Both the position numbers and the translations under genes were made by a program. Shown piece by piece: positions 52,001 to 64,000 of a DNA stretch of 64,000 bases. This DNA is from Macrotrachela quadricornifera (lineage: Eukaryota; Rotifera; Eurotatoria; Philodinida; Philodinidae). Numbering within the stretch: the stretch's first letter is position 1; every line of letters begins with the position of its first letter. Below the pieces are notes generated by a model. It was not told where the DNA came from. It made no database searches and saw only the letters and a program-made list of their open reading frames with translations. The stretch is from contig JAJEKB010020906.1 in assembly GCA_022393335.1 (NCBI GenBank), positions 1,401,217 to 1,465,216 on the forward strand, given 5' to 3'.

Positions 52001-55000
52001 ATTGTATAATTTTCTGTATCAATGCTGGTAGATTAGTCTCATCATTTGCTAATCGTCGTAAGTGAAAAAAGAAAAGATCGATCAGTATATGTTTTTTATT
52101 ATCGTTTGAAATCACTGATGGATGATAAGGCAATTGATAATTGTTGAGATCGTCATCGATAACACATTCTATAATAATTGTCAATAGTTGAATACGATCC
52201 CAGAAGTTTTTAAATTGTCGATCAGCATACAAACGAGTTTGTTTAATCATTTCCATCATCACGGAAATTAAACCATCGAATAAGAATTGTTTCAATGGTA
52301 ATGATAAATGACATGATGGTTGTTTTAAGAATTTCAAAAGAAAAATAACTTGATTTCTTGGTGATTGTCTTGATGAGTTCAATGTTGATATAATCCATTG
52401 TTGAATATCAATCATTAAAGTATCACTTCGAGCATTCCGATCTGTAAAATATTGATCAACTGTTTGGATAATGATCGGTATTGCTTCAATTAATGTAGTA
52501 CCTTGAAAATTCAAATGATGATCATCTACACCGTTGCCTATCAACAAAGTATCATTCAATATCTGTTGGATTAGTACTAATGGTTGCGGTGTCGCACTAT
52601 TGAGAAGAATTAAATAGACAAGATTCATAAATTCGATTCGAACTTGTGTATCTGCCAATTCAAATTGATCTAAAACAGTTCTTGATGGATGATATTTTGA
52701 TATTAATGTATAACTATAAATCCATCGTTGAAAATCACTTTGACTTTGACATAATTTGCAAAGACGTGTCCAAAGTTGTCGAAAAAGCGATTGGAATAAT
52801 TTTCTCAATACATTCGAGCGTGTCGCTTGTTTATCAGTTAATAATCCATTATAAGACGATAGATTTTCATCAAGATTCTCCGTAATTTTACATGCTGAAT
52901 ACAATGAAAGAAGATCATTTTGTTCATATTCAAGTAAACTGTGGAATTGTGCTAGTTGCCAGATGTCTTGATTTGCAAATGTATCCATAGATTTTTTCTC
53001 TTGTTCATTAGTCAACATTAACCAACGACAAATAAAATCGATGATTGCTTTATTTTGTTTCGGATTATTATCGACATTCTTTTCAATGATGGAACATAGA
53101 AATCGAACAAGATCGTTGAAATACAATTCAAAGATTGATGGTGAAATGACTTTTGACAGAACATTATCATTGATTAATAGACGCATCAATTGATCACGAA
53201 AATTATCTTGGAAAGATATTTCGTTAAATTTTTCTAAACATCAATGTAAAATTTAAGTGACAAAATTTAGAGATTTCGAGAGAAGCTTACCGATAGGTTC
53301 ATTTTGTTGTTGAGTCAAACGAAGTTTAATTTCTGTGACTAAAGCTTCAATTCGTAGTCTAAGTAAGTTAAATAGAGGTGTCTGAGGAATAGATGAATAA
53401 TGAGCAACGAATCGTAATATTCCTTGTCCAATTGAAGTATTCTGATTCGTACTGTTCAGATTCAACGATGAATAGTCGATCAAATGAAGTAATTTAGCAA
53501 AATTATGGTTTCCATCAAAGAGTTTATTCAATGTGTTCAAACCATAGTCATTGATGATATAATTGAGAGTAAATGAAACGAAATTAGAAAACGATGTTCG
53601 TATATGCATTTCAAGAGAATCTACCACACTATTGAGCGATTTTCCAGCTAGAGTGTCTTTCGCCATACGACGAATATGATCCAGACTCTGTGTTAATGAT
53701 CTATCATTCTTCGAAACACCATCATGATAAGTTTTAATGATAAGTTTTTGAAAATGACTATAGCGTTGAAATATTGCTTTTAGTATTCGAAAACGTTCAC
53801 TGACTAATGTATCATTGAGATAAAATGTGTAAATATCTCGATTTTCAAAGTGTAAAGGTGATAGTTTATGAGCAGCAATTTCTAATCGGGAACAAAATTC
53901 TTGTAAACATTCATCAAATATAATATTCAGATCGAATGACAATTCATTATCTGAATCGATTGAATCGGATTCATCTTCATTTCTTGTAAATGCATCGAGA
54001 CTTTTTTTCAAATGAAATGAACTACCTGGTGTTGAAGTATCAACATACCAGAAATCCCATTCTTGAAGAAAAATAGATGGAAAACATGATTTATAGTTTA
54101 GTTCTTGTCCTGTTGAATGAATTAAAATAATGAAGAACTTTGGTGATATTTTTAAGGATTCATTATTCATCCATAAATCATCAGTATCAATCAAATGTCG
54201 AATGTATGGAATGTGTATTCGTTGTTGTTTGATTCTACCATCAACAAGAATGAGAAAAATCGATTGCTGGCAATTTTGTTTGAATTTATCTATTTCTTCT
54301 TTCATTCTTGATGAATCATCAATCATACCCTACAAAATAATACAAATTTCAATTGAATAGTTTGACTAGAAAAGAAGAAGAAGAAGAACATACCAAATTA
54401 ACAATATGAATCTTTTCAGGAATTAAAAGATCAACAAGATGTTCATCATCATTGTTTGGAAGATCGTATTTTGATTGTGAATATAAACTGGCTATGAATG
54501 ATGATGATCGCGTGAAGATTACCAGTTTTCGTACAATAGAAATTGAATGATTTGCTAGATCAGCATTTATTGTGCTTGGAATCGATATGAGTCGATTGAG
54601 ACAATTTCGTAAGTCTAAATGTTCTTGTTGATCGAAATATAATTTCCGTAGAATTAAAGCAAATTCATCGTGAAATACAGGCCATCGTAATATCAATGAT
54701 TCAGGTGAAGCCAATTGCAATAGTTTAGCGATGACGAAAGAGATATATCGATACTCACCATCATCTTGTGGATAATCAACAAACGATTTCGATCTTATTG
54801 TCAATTGATTATAGTATTCATCAAGATTAACTAATATAAAATCATGTTGATCGACGTGTTTCATCAATGAGAGTAAACATGAAGATAACGTTTCTTCATT
54901 GTATCCATAGAAGTATTCATGTCCAAAATGATGAATGAACTTTCGAATCTTATCTTCGACAGTTTTCAATAGATGTTGATGTTCATCACGCATTTTCATC

Positions 55001-58000
55001 AATTGAGTCGAATAAAAATCCGAAACACTAATTGAATATTTTTGAAAACGACTTAAAAATGGCGCAGGAATTTCCGCAAATTCACAACGTTTAACGTGAA
55101 TGATACATTGAAAATCTTCATGGACGACAACGTCGATTGTTTTCGGACCAATCGCTACTTTAGAGAAGATTTTTCGACTTTCTTCTGTCGACATAATCGA
55201 AAAATTTTGATTGAATACATCATAAAGTGAACCATGAATTCGACCGGTATTGATCATGATGATTGTTTTACCTGTTTCCATACATAACTTAATGTCAGAC
55301 AACATCTCAACATTTTTTAATTCATTTCCAATATCATCCGGAAAATCAGACATTCGAAAAACAGTCGGTGGACCTCGTTCTGAATCGAAAATACCTAGTT
55401 CGTGAAGTAGACGAATAGCTGTATCATCTTCTGATTCATCAATGATTAACTTGTATCGTCCATAGAGACGTCGAGCTTTTGATTTTAGTTTCATGGAACG
55501 TTCAAGAATCTTTAGAATATTGCGTTGACGAGTTTTTCGTTCATCTACCATTCGTTTAAATTCTGGACAATGAGCACCAATCGTCTGAGCGAATATATTA
55601 ACTAAATGATCGAATTCTTCGGCTCGAATTCCATTGAAATTATCTTCGAGAGCTTCGAGCAAACTCATTGGTGTAATATCTCGAATACTATTTTCCTCAT
55701 TCTCGTTCAAATTTGTCAATGTAAATCGAAGTTGTCTGAGCATATAAATAAAATCTCGATCATGAAAAATATGTGGAATCTCTGGTGAATTGAGTACTTG
55801 ACGATAACTTTGACATAGACCATGGATGATTTTATTAAGACAATCATGATTTCCTGATTGAGTTTGCTTTGGTGATAAACCCAAACAACCATAGACTAAA
55901 ATGTATTGATCTGTTTCTGATGGAAGAGAACGAGTAATACAAATCATTCTGTTTGCATTCGCTGCATCAAATGCTTCATTGGCCACAGCGATAAAAGATA
56001 CTTTACAATCATCCAGATAAGGATGCAACACTTTTAGAACCATTTTCTTTTTATCAGGTAACGATGCTTCATCTAAGAAAACGACCTAGAATAACAAATA
56101 ACATAGTGAAATATGATTTAATAGACTTGACATACGCATCGTGTATAGATCTTATTTTGTTCATAAAGTTGTTCACGTTTGATGGCTCGTTCGAAGACTG
56201 AAGCGATATCTTCTGAACGTGTATACTTCGAACCAAGACAGAAAAATGGAGCAACAGCAGGAAGACGTTTACAGAATGGTTTCGTTGATAATTGTGGACC
56301 TTGAAGATTTTGTAATACAATTTGAAATGAGAGTGTTTTAGATTGACCTATGATTGTTTTTTTTATAGAAAAGAAACAAATGAAAATATTCGAAAGTTCA
56401 TAGATTTCATTTTCTCTTACCAGGTACACCGATAATACACAGAGGTGTTCGAGTGACAATACTGACTACCATAGAAAAAATATGTTCACGGATCTAAATG
56501 AGAATAGTTGAAACACATAGAAATTGAAACAATTATGTAACGCATACTGCTTGATTTATAGCAACACCCTGTGGAATGACGAAATTTTTCGTATTAACAA
56601 ATCGTTCGAGTGCGTCTTGTATGATTTGATTGAATCCTGATATAACTTTTTCAAGAAGTTCAGCTAATTCTTCACGAGTTGCTGATATCTTATTATTTCC
56701 TTGACGAACATGTTCTTTTGTTGGTAATCGAAAATAATAAATTAAAGCAATCGATAAGACTATACACATAATAGGATCCTGTGTAAAAGTTTTCTGATTA
56801 TGACTGAGATCATCATCATAGCGCATATTCCAGAAGAATTCGATCAAATTAAAACATCGTTGAATTTCTCGTTGTGACACAGCATTTCGTGCTAGTTATA
56901 GAACAAGATTACAATTCTAATGAGATAAATAAGTTTCATTTTTAATCACTTACCGAGACGTTTTTCACAGAATTCTTGTGCTATCAAGATTGCTTCAGTT
57001 AATGTATATTGAACATAACTTTCCAAGGCGATTTTTCCTTTGGAATTTCCAGCTGAATTAACTTTGAACATTTTTATTTTTTCACTAATATAACTAGCCA
57101 ATGTGTTCGATTCTAATAGTCCATAAGATACTTGTAGACATTTTAACGCTTCTGGTAAATCATGAACGATATAGTCCTGAGCTTTGGTATAGGGATTAAT
57201 TGCAGCTGTAAAAAAAATATTATTTGGAATGTCTTGACCGTGTAATGTTCGATCCATGAACATTTCTTTGAATAGACCAAGACACGAGGATGTGTTTACT
57301 TCATCAAAAAAGACGACAATCTCTGTATGTTTCAATTCTCGTGCCAATTGAGCGATAGGTTCCATGAATTCAATTAATTGTTCTTCATTGATACCAGGAT
57401 GTAATAAAAGACGATAAAATAGCGGTTTGATTTTACTATTGAAAAGGTATTCACGAAAAATGTTCAAAAAATCTTTTATTGTTGGTGATTCTGTTATTTG
57501 AAGTAATTCTTTCAGTCGTGCACTTGCATCAATCAACGGATAGTTCGTTAATTCTTTCGTGACATAATCGTTCAAGTTTTCGATTAGTATCCCTGTTGCT
57601 ACAGAATGTTTTCCATGAGAAATGTTCAGTATAGTTTTCCAAATTTCATAAAGAATATTCTTTTTGTATTTACACTGCTCCAATGAGGACGTAATGGACT
57701 TCAAAAGCCCTTCATCGACTGGTTCATTGTTCTGTTCTTCTTCCTCGAATACGAATGGTAACTCTCCCAAACCGATATGTTCCGGTTCAATATAATCATC
57801 GTCATCATCATCTTCGTTCAAATCTAAAATTTTCGGTTTGATCTGTTGAAGAAACAAATTTAAAAGATTTGGATCCTTCTCTGTGATAATCGTGATGATT
57901 TTCAGAATAAAAGCATTGGAATTTGGTATGATTCTTGGAATGATTTCTGATTGTTGATGATCACTGGTAATTTTTACATTCAATAGTAATGAATAGAAAT

Positions 58001-61000
58001 GCAAGAGAAATGTTTTACCAACACCTGTTTCACCTTCGATGATCAATGGAAGTTTCGTTAGCTTTCGTTCATGAACATGAAATAGTTTATAGGTAAAATT
58101 CTCAGTCAGAATGAATTTTGTCTGATTAACAACTTGTTGAAATTGTTCATACTTAATGTCAATTAACCATGATAAACATGCGCCAAAATACATAGCATCA
58201 TCTGAATATCCTCCAGTTATCCTTGGATCATTGCCTGTGAAAAGCTTTTTCAAAGATTCGGGTACGTTATTCCAATCATTGTGCAATAAACGTAAAGAGA
58301 ATCCAGGATCGTATGCGAGATAAATGCGAGGATAGTCAGGATCACGAAAATTGATTTTTGTCAATGCCCTTGCTTCTTCCATCATTTGTCTTAGAGCAAC
58401 ACTACCTAATTGTGGAACAGTAGTATTATAGATATAATAATGATGGATAAAAAATCGAACACGACGATATAAAAATTTCGTAAAAGAAAGTTGATAGATT
58501 TTATTTTCTGGTAAATCCGATGCGTAATTCTGCATACAGTCATAGATCAATATACGACATTCATCAGGATTAGTGATTTTATCGAATTCAACTTTTGTCT
58601 CACTTCCATCTTTGTGTGCTACTAACATACGATCGATCTGTCCATTTTTGAATGCTTTGTAGAATCGAGCAACAAGTTCTTCTTCATCACCAATTGCTAA
58701 AAGATAATTTGTATCGGTCACTTCTTCAAGATTCGATGGAGAAAGAATGGAAAGAATAGGTAAGATTTCATCGAGATTTTTTCGTACATTGACATGGGAT
58801 TGTTTGGAATATGGTACTTCAATGATGAATTTCCATGAATGTTGGAACGGTAATGAGAAGACAAGACCACTGTTAAGATCGTTCAAACATCCGCAGATAA
58901 ACAATGAAAACAACATTTGAGACAATGATTCGAATGGTGCATGAATAGAGACATTAAAAAATATCTGAGGATTTTGATATTCCATTTTTGATTCAAAGAG
59001 CAGAAATGAGCTGAGTAGCAGTGATAGATTCAATTGATCATTTATGCTGAAACATCGTGTTCGATCATTTTTGTATTGATTATTGATACGATGAGTTTTA
59101 CCTTAAACAGGAAAAATTGAAAACTTTTATTGATTGGAAATCGAGCAAATTATTGCCTACTTACCCATGCCCGATTCACCATAGATAATTTGAAATTGTG
59201 ATTGAGTTAATCCCTGATTTTGAAATCGACGACGTAACATGTTCGAAGTCGAATATGGATCTTTCATTGATGAATTAATTTTGAATTCAGTCAGACCTCG
59301 TCGTGCTCTTGTCATTTCATTTGAGAAATAATAGACATTTCCATGTGGATTTTGTTCACGTGTTAATCGATCTTGTTCATAGAAAATTAATTCTCTAAGA
59401 CGATATTCCATTTTATCAATATTCATGACCACGAAATTTAACATAGTAAAAGTTCGAATTCGAGAAAAGAACAAATGAATGTCTTCAGCCGTTGTATTCG
59501 TACACCAAAGGATCTGATGAATTGATGGTAATCGATCCTTGAAGATATCCAAGAGCACACAACAGGTAGTTAAATCAATATTGTGTCGCAATGGATGTTC
59601 GAAATTTGATAATTCATGTTCAATTTTGACAATAAATTGTTTTCTTTGTTCTTGACGTTGTCCTGTGAGAAATAACTGATCGGTATCTTTAAATAATTCA
59701 TGAAGAAGTTCTGATAATTTTGTCAAGCAAACATTGGTATCGGCATGTGTATTGATTTGATATTCCTGACAGAGTCTTAATAGATTTTCTGATGTTAGAT
59801 TAGTTTCAGTTAATCGAACTGATGTTAAATAATGTCGAAGACAACGAATCGTTAATCGTTCTTCTTCTTGTTCTTGATTTTCGGAATTCTTGAAGTTGAA
59901 TAACGTTTTCAAAAATCGAATTCGAACAGAACTTTGTGAGTCAGCTTTACGAAGTAAAATAATTAGAATCATGATTTCTCGATTGGTGAATAATTTCAAC
60001 CATGGACAACGTTGACGATGTTCTTCAAGATCTTTTATCCATTTATCATAGGCAGATTGCAATGTCTTATAAGAGCGTTTCAGACCATCTATACGTTTTC
60101 TAATTGCTTCTTTAAAATATGCTTCATTGTAATTTGATGTAGTATTTAATGACACATTCTCTAGAGCTGTATGAAAATAAAAGATGAGGAAATTAAGAAT
60201 GTTTGATAAAAAAATTACCTAATTGAATACTGATTTCATTCTCCTTCTCGCGCAGTTGATAATTTGGATGACCGGCTAATTCTAATTTCTTGTAGATTTG
60301 ATAAATTTGTTCGAGAATCTGAAATAGTTGCAGTTGTCCGTCGATCATTAACTTTTTGTAGATCAAATTTTGTTGCGTTTCAACATTGCAGAAAGTCAAC
60401 TGACGTTTGTGATCTTTAACATCTGACATTCACATCGTGTATTCTATGTTCATTTTTGCTCTGTTTTCATTTGACTGCCCGTCTGCCATGTTGTTGGTTT
60501 CATCTCGAAACCGATTAATCGAATATGAAACTTCATAATGAGATGTTTTCCCAACTAAACGAAGCAGATAGATTCTAGCAGTGGCAGTTCGATAGAGATG
60601 ATCCATGGTGATCAATGCATTATCTAACACATTCGTCTCATCTGGAACTAGCCAAAGTGTGACGATCTGTAAATTATCATTTACCACTAGAAACAAAAAA
60701 TTAATGAAGTTTAATGTACTAAGAAATCACTGACCTTTGATATGATTCAATGATGTTTCTTCAAGATTTGTCACATCAACAAGTCGTTGAATGAAAGAGT
60801 CGAAATTCTCTGCTTGACTGATGAAAGGTTTGATCAAATCATAGGTCACAATCCATGCATTCAAAATCATATTATTCAATTCTTGTAGTTGAAATTGTGT
60901 TGTTAAATTATCACGTATTTCTTGAAAACGTCGTTGTCCCTTGGCTGAATACAAATCAGCTTTTTTCATTGTATGAATGACACTGGCACATTCGACTGCT

Positions 61001-64000
61001 GTCTTAATTAATTGTAAATGTTGATGAGACAATGTTTTTAGACGCTTTTGTAATATTTCATAAGATCGAGTAATATCTTTCAACGAACAATTATCATCTG
61101 CAGTCAATAGTTTAAGATCTCTAATGATTTTTTCATCGTTGTTCATTGGCAAAAGATCGAATTTTTCAATACATTCCATAATTACATTGATATGACTATA
61201 GTATTGATAAGTTTGTAACCAAACGCAAACTTGATCAATAGAGTTGTTCTGAGCCGTTACTTCTGTTTGATTTTGAACATCGAAATGTAATTTCTTTACT
61301 TCCTCACGAATGTTTATGTTTTTATTGAAGAAAACAGATTGAAGTTCTTTCATTGATTGTAATGTTAAATCACCATTGAGAAGTTCGTCGACAAAACTGA
61401 ATACTTTATCAAGTAGAGATCGTATACTATCTTGTTGAATAGGTTGTGATATTCTTCCAAATAGTCTATCGAAATGCATTTTGAAAATTTCGTTGAATAG
61501 ATGACAAGGCGACAGATCATTGAGCTTTACTCGATACCAAATCGATTGGATATTTGTTGTATTCGAATTTTTTATTGTAAATACCAGTCGACCTTGATGT
61601 TGTGTCAAAAAACGACCATGTAGAACATGCCGATGAAGCGAAGCATCTTCATTTTCGTATAGTAGTTCAGTTCGTTGATTCCAACCAGAAATTATGAATT
61701 CAACAGTAACACTGGCTGCATTATTTTCACTAACCAAAAACCATTGAACTTCTTGACGATCATCGATTATAAGAACTTGTTCATATGTACTATTCGGATC
61801 GACCATAAAAGTATTGTTTGGTTGAAGCCGTTTCGACTCCATGAGAAATAATTGAGCATTATTTTGAGCGCTCAAATTACCTCGATTCAGAATTTGAAAG
61901 GAAGTTAAACAATTGAACGAGTAACAAAGACGATGAAGATCTTTGAATGGTTCAAAAGTTTGTAAAATTTTAACAATAATCTCTCGTATTTCGATTAAAG
62001 GTAGATCTTGATTATTACGAATTTTTATTAAACTATCGAACAATTGATTTGATCCTAAAACATTGTAATTCTTCGACCAAACGATGATATTTTGAACGAT
62101 TTCAATAAAACGATCGAACCATCGGTACCAATCCATGATCGTATAAATGAATTGTTGAACAAACTCTTGCTTATTTAAAATATTTTCTATTCGAATATCA
62201 TCAGGTTTGGGTAAAGCCACGATATCATTGATTGTTTGATTTTTCGATGGCAATTGATCACATTCATCATCGTCTGATGGATTCTTCAATGGAAATTGAT
62301 AACATTCACAAACGACTGATCGAATAACTGTCTGTAAATCGATCAATGGTACGAAACAGAAAATGTTTGATTCCATCGATAATTTCCTATAAGATGAATA
62401 TCCACCTAAAAGTATAATTGAATTTCGTCATCCTCAAAATAGTCATTATCACTCTCTGTTTACCTTTCAATCGTAATAGTTCTTCGACATATTCGATGAC
62501 ACTTTTGAGAAAAGTTTCAATTCGAATCTTATACGATCCAACGGATGGATGCTCTCGCATAGCAATGATGTAATTAATCACATTTGAAATATTGGGCAAC
62601 CATAAAATTGATCTCGAATATTTTTCGAGCATTGAATCAAATACTTCAGTCATGAAAATAATTGTAAAAGCGTCTGTAGAATTGTAAATATGATGTTCCA
62701 CTATTTGGATCCATCGATTTATTTTCGAAAGTGTTTCTGGATTCTTATTACTGATCATTTTGGATAAACTTATATGACAAATTTTCGACCAAATGTAATC
62801 TGACCAAGGATGTCTGTGATGAGTTGAGATAAGATTATTGTAAGTCTCTCGATCGATTTTCAGCCAGATATCGATATGGGTAATGACAAAATCGGTTAAC
62901 CAATCATCTTGGATGGCTTTTTCTGGGGAATATTTGTTGCATAAATTCCCATCGATCATTTGCAAATTTTGAAAGATCTTCATCAGCTTTTGGATACTAT
63001 TTCGATGACTGAAATCATCAGTGAAAATAATTTTACGCACGAGAAACAAAAGAGAATCTCGGTCTAATCGAATATTAATTGATAATTCTAAACCAATTTC
63101 CAGAATTTCTTTGTAATCTATTTGACTTATTTGATTCCATTGATAGGAAAACTTAATCATTGTATCGTTCATATAATTATCGAAAATATTTTCGAAGGCT
63201 TCAAGAAAATAATTTATAGATTGTTTGGATATTGCTGCTAGTGAGTTCTTCGCTAATCTTATATATTGATGAAATATTCGAACGGATACTAATAAAACTT
63301 TTTCGCGTATAATTTTTGTCAAATGATATTGAACCACTGAATTGATCTCAATGACTTGATAGAGACGTAGAAACATCTCCCAAAGGTCATCCATCGTTGC
63401 ATTATTGGCATAATCCAAAAAGAATGACAAGAAAATGTTATTGTCTTTGCTCAGCCATATAAAAAACCGTTCAATATGTTCAAGTGCGTATTTATCATTA
63501 CGTACACCCTCGCGGAAAATCACTCTGAGATATGCAAGAAATGTGGTAAACTTAATTGATAATTTTATACTCAGCCTATGAAACATCGCCAGTGATGATT
63601 TTCCGGTTTTTGGAGGGTGTAATCGTCGAATAAGATGTGCCAGCAAAGGCATATCGAAGGGAAATCTTATGAATCCTTCCACGTAGATAAGATATGTATC
63701 GATGAATTCCACTAACGATATATCAATACGTTTCACATTCGACAGAATATTGACCCATTGACGAGCATAACCATCACCATTGATTTTCATATCAGCTTGC
63801 AACACCAATTTACAGATACTTAGAAATTTTTTTAACTTATCTGTACTATCAATGAGATCAATAGACATTAAAACTTGGCTCACGTCCATATCTCTTAACA
63901 ATTGCTTATTTTCCACGAGTAGATTTGGCTGTTGGCCTTTAGTTTCATTGAATAGTGATGCTAAGAATGAAATGAATATTTCATTTAGTTTTCCGAGCGA
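46069..64000 (-). CDS. RNF213-like giant AAA+ protein, 5' partial, RING not found
   Basis: Fourteen exons in the window: 64000-62464, 62405-60735, 60686-60219, 60166-59165, 59101-56954, 56891-56548, 56493-56421, 56347-56136, 56085-54394, 54329-53291, 53233-51068, 51015-50843, 50793-49892 and 49816-46069. All phases agree (17175 nt, about 5,720 residues). The frame is open past the right edge. Landmarks: a CBM20-like region (LTFCNVETQQNLIY, 60.4 kb); P-loop GESGMGKT across the 59.1-kb intron; AAA3 P-loop GETGVGKT (about 58.02 kb) with FFDEVNT (about 57.3 kb); AAA4 P-loop GVPGQSKT across the 56.4-kb intron with VVFLDEAS (56.08 kb) and sensor AVANEAFDAANANR. E3-shell-like helices follow, but no C3HC4 RING is visible between AAA4 and the shell. 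Exon 14 adds about 850 extra residues. One in-frame TGA lies at 60432-60430 (YTM*MSDV). Confidence 0.88.
47600..47780 (-). other. Possible ADP-ribosyltransferase-like segment in the RNF213-like C-terminus
   Basis: Within the last exon the text VQYLYHATDMANISSILARF.. then FSIFDDFGWYVTEDCPLGKL resembles the YHgT..I..IL..G and DFG-GFY-T phrases of ART-like (DUF3990/RES type) folds. A closing catalytic Glu was not identified. This is a structural guess from short motifs and is not established. Confidence 0.35.
48281..48508 (-). repeat. Two 114-bp tandem units in the coding sequence
   Basis: Units 48281-48394 and 48395-48508 encode two 38-residue repeats of an acidic, Asn-rich motif (NLDEFHSSFDDTHENNQNHA and NLGEFHSNFGNTDENNQNHA), each with a F.DFS..ED.T phrase. 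They lie in the low-complexity linker between the E3-shell-like part and the C-terminal extension. Confidence 0.85.

Noticed and set aside
1..64000. CRISPR arrays or bacterial operons
   Set aside because: No regularly spaced repeats of CRISPR type; introns and eukaryotic elements throughout.

Overview
This is eukaryotic, AT-rich nuclear DNA. Many genes have very short introns (about 45-60 bp, GT..AG). The combination of a mono-ADP-ribosyltransferase fused to TPR repeats, an ARM/TIR protein, a giant RNF213-like AAA+ gene, a CYP20 cytochrome P450, an EF-hand type II NADH dehydrogenase and many mariner, piggyBac, LINE and Ty3/gypsy relics suggests a bdelloid rotifer (Adineta/Rotaria type). That assignment is inference from gene content; no marker gene proves it.

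Layout. 1-3.8 kb: decayed APE-type LINE (ORF1, endonuclease, reverse transcriptase). 3.9-5.9 kb: hairpins, a 35-bp tandem repeat and a monomeric dispersed repeat ending in (TA)n. 6.2-7.7 kb: mariner-like element with both terminal inverted repeats (TIRs) and five stops. 8.3-9.3 kb: TTAA-flanked foldback element. 10.5-11.9 kb: intact CYP20-type P450 (-). 12.4-14.2 kb: piggyBac transposase relic followed by a SWIM zinc-finger gene relic. 15.7-18.9 kb: three-exon ART-TPR gene (-). 19.9-21.3 kb: second mariner relic (-), abutting a voltage-gated sodium channel C-terminal relic (21.3-21.9 kb). 22.5-24.8 kb: seven-exon NDH2 gene (+). 26.5-27.2 kb: DUF1349 gene with a C-terminal membrane segment, a possible horizontal transfer. 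28.4-37.6 kb: ARM/TIR gene cut in two by a young 6.8-kb Ty3/gypsy element (29,400-36,219; near-identical LTRs, CTTAC target duplication, open gag, pol and a third membrane-protein ORF). 38.0-38.6 kb: mariner-type MITE. 39.0-40.1 kb: B-box/coiled-coil/SPRY gene (-). 40.6-45.7 kb: repeat-rich DNA with hammerhead-ribozyme motifs, foldbacks, an AATACC array and one small membrane ORF. 45.9 kb: PARP C-terminal relic. 46.1-64.0 kb: RNF213-like giant gene (-), 14 exons in the window, open past the right edge.

How it fits together. The host genes are mostly immunity- or stress-type modules (ART-TPR, TIR, RNF213-like, B-box/SPRY) and oxidoreductases (CYP20, NDH2). Between them lie decayed or recent mobile elements. 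Exon joins for the ART-TPR, NDH2 and RNF213-like genes were worked out by hand; all phases agree and total lengths divide by three (2883, 1878 and 17175 nt). The ribozyme motifs, the clean gypsy insertion and the RING-less RNF213-like gene with a possible ART-like tail are the points most worth checking.
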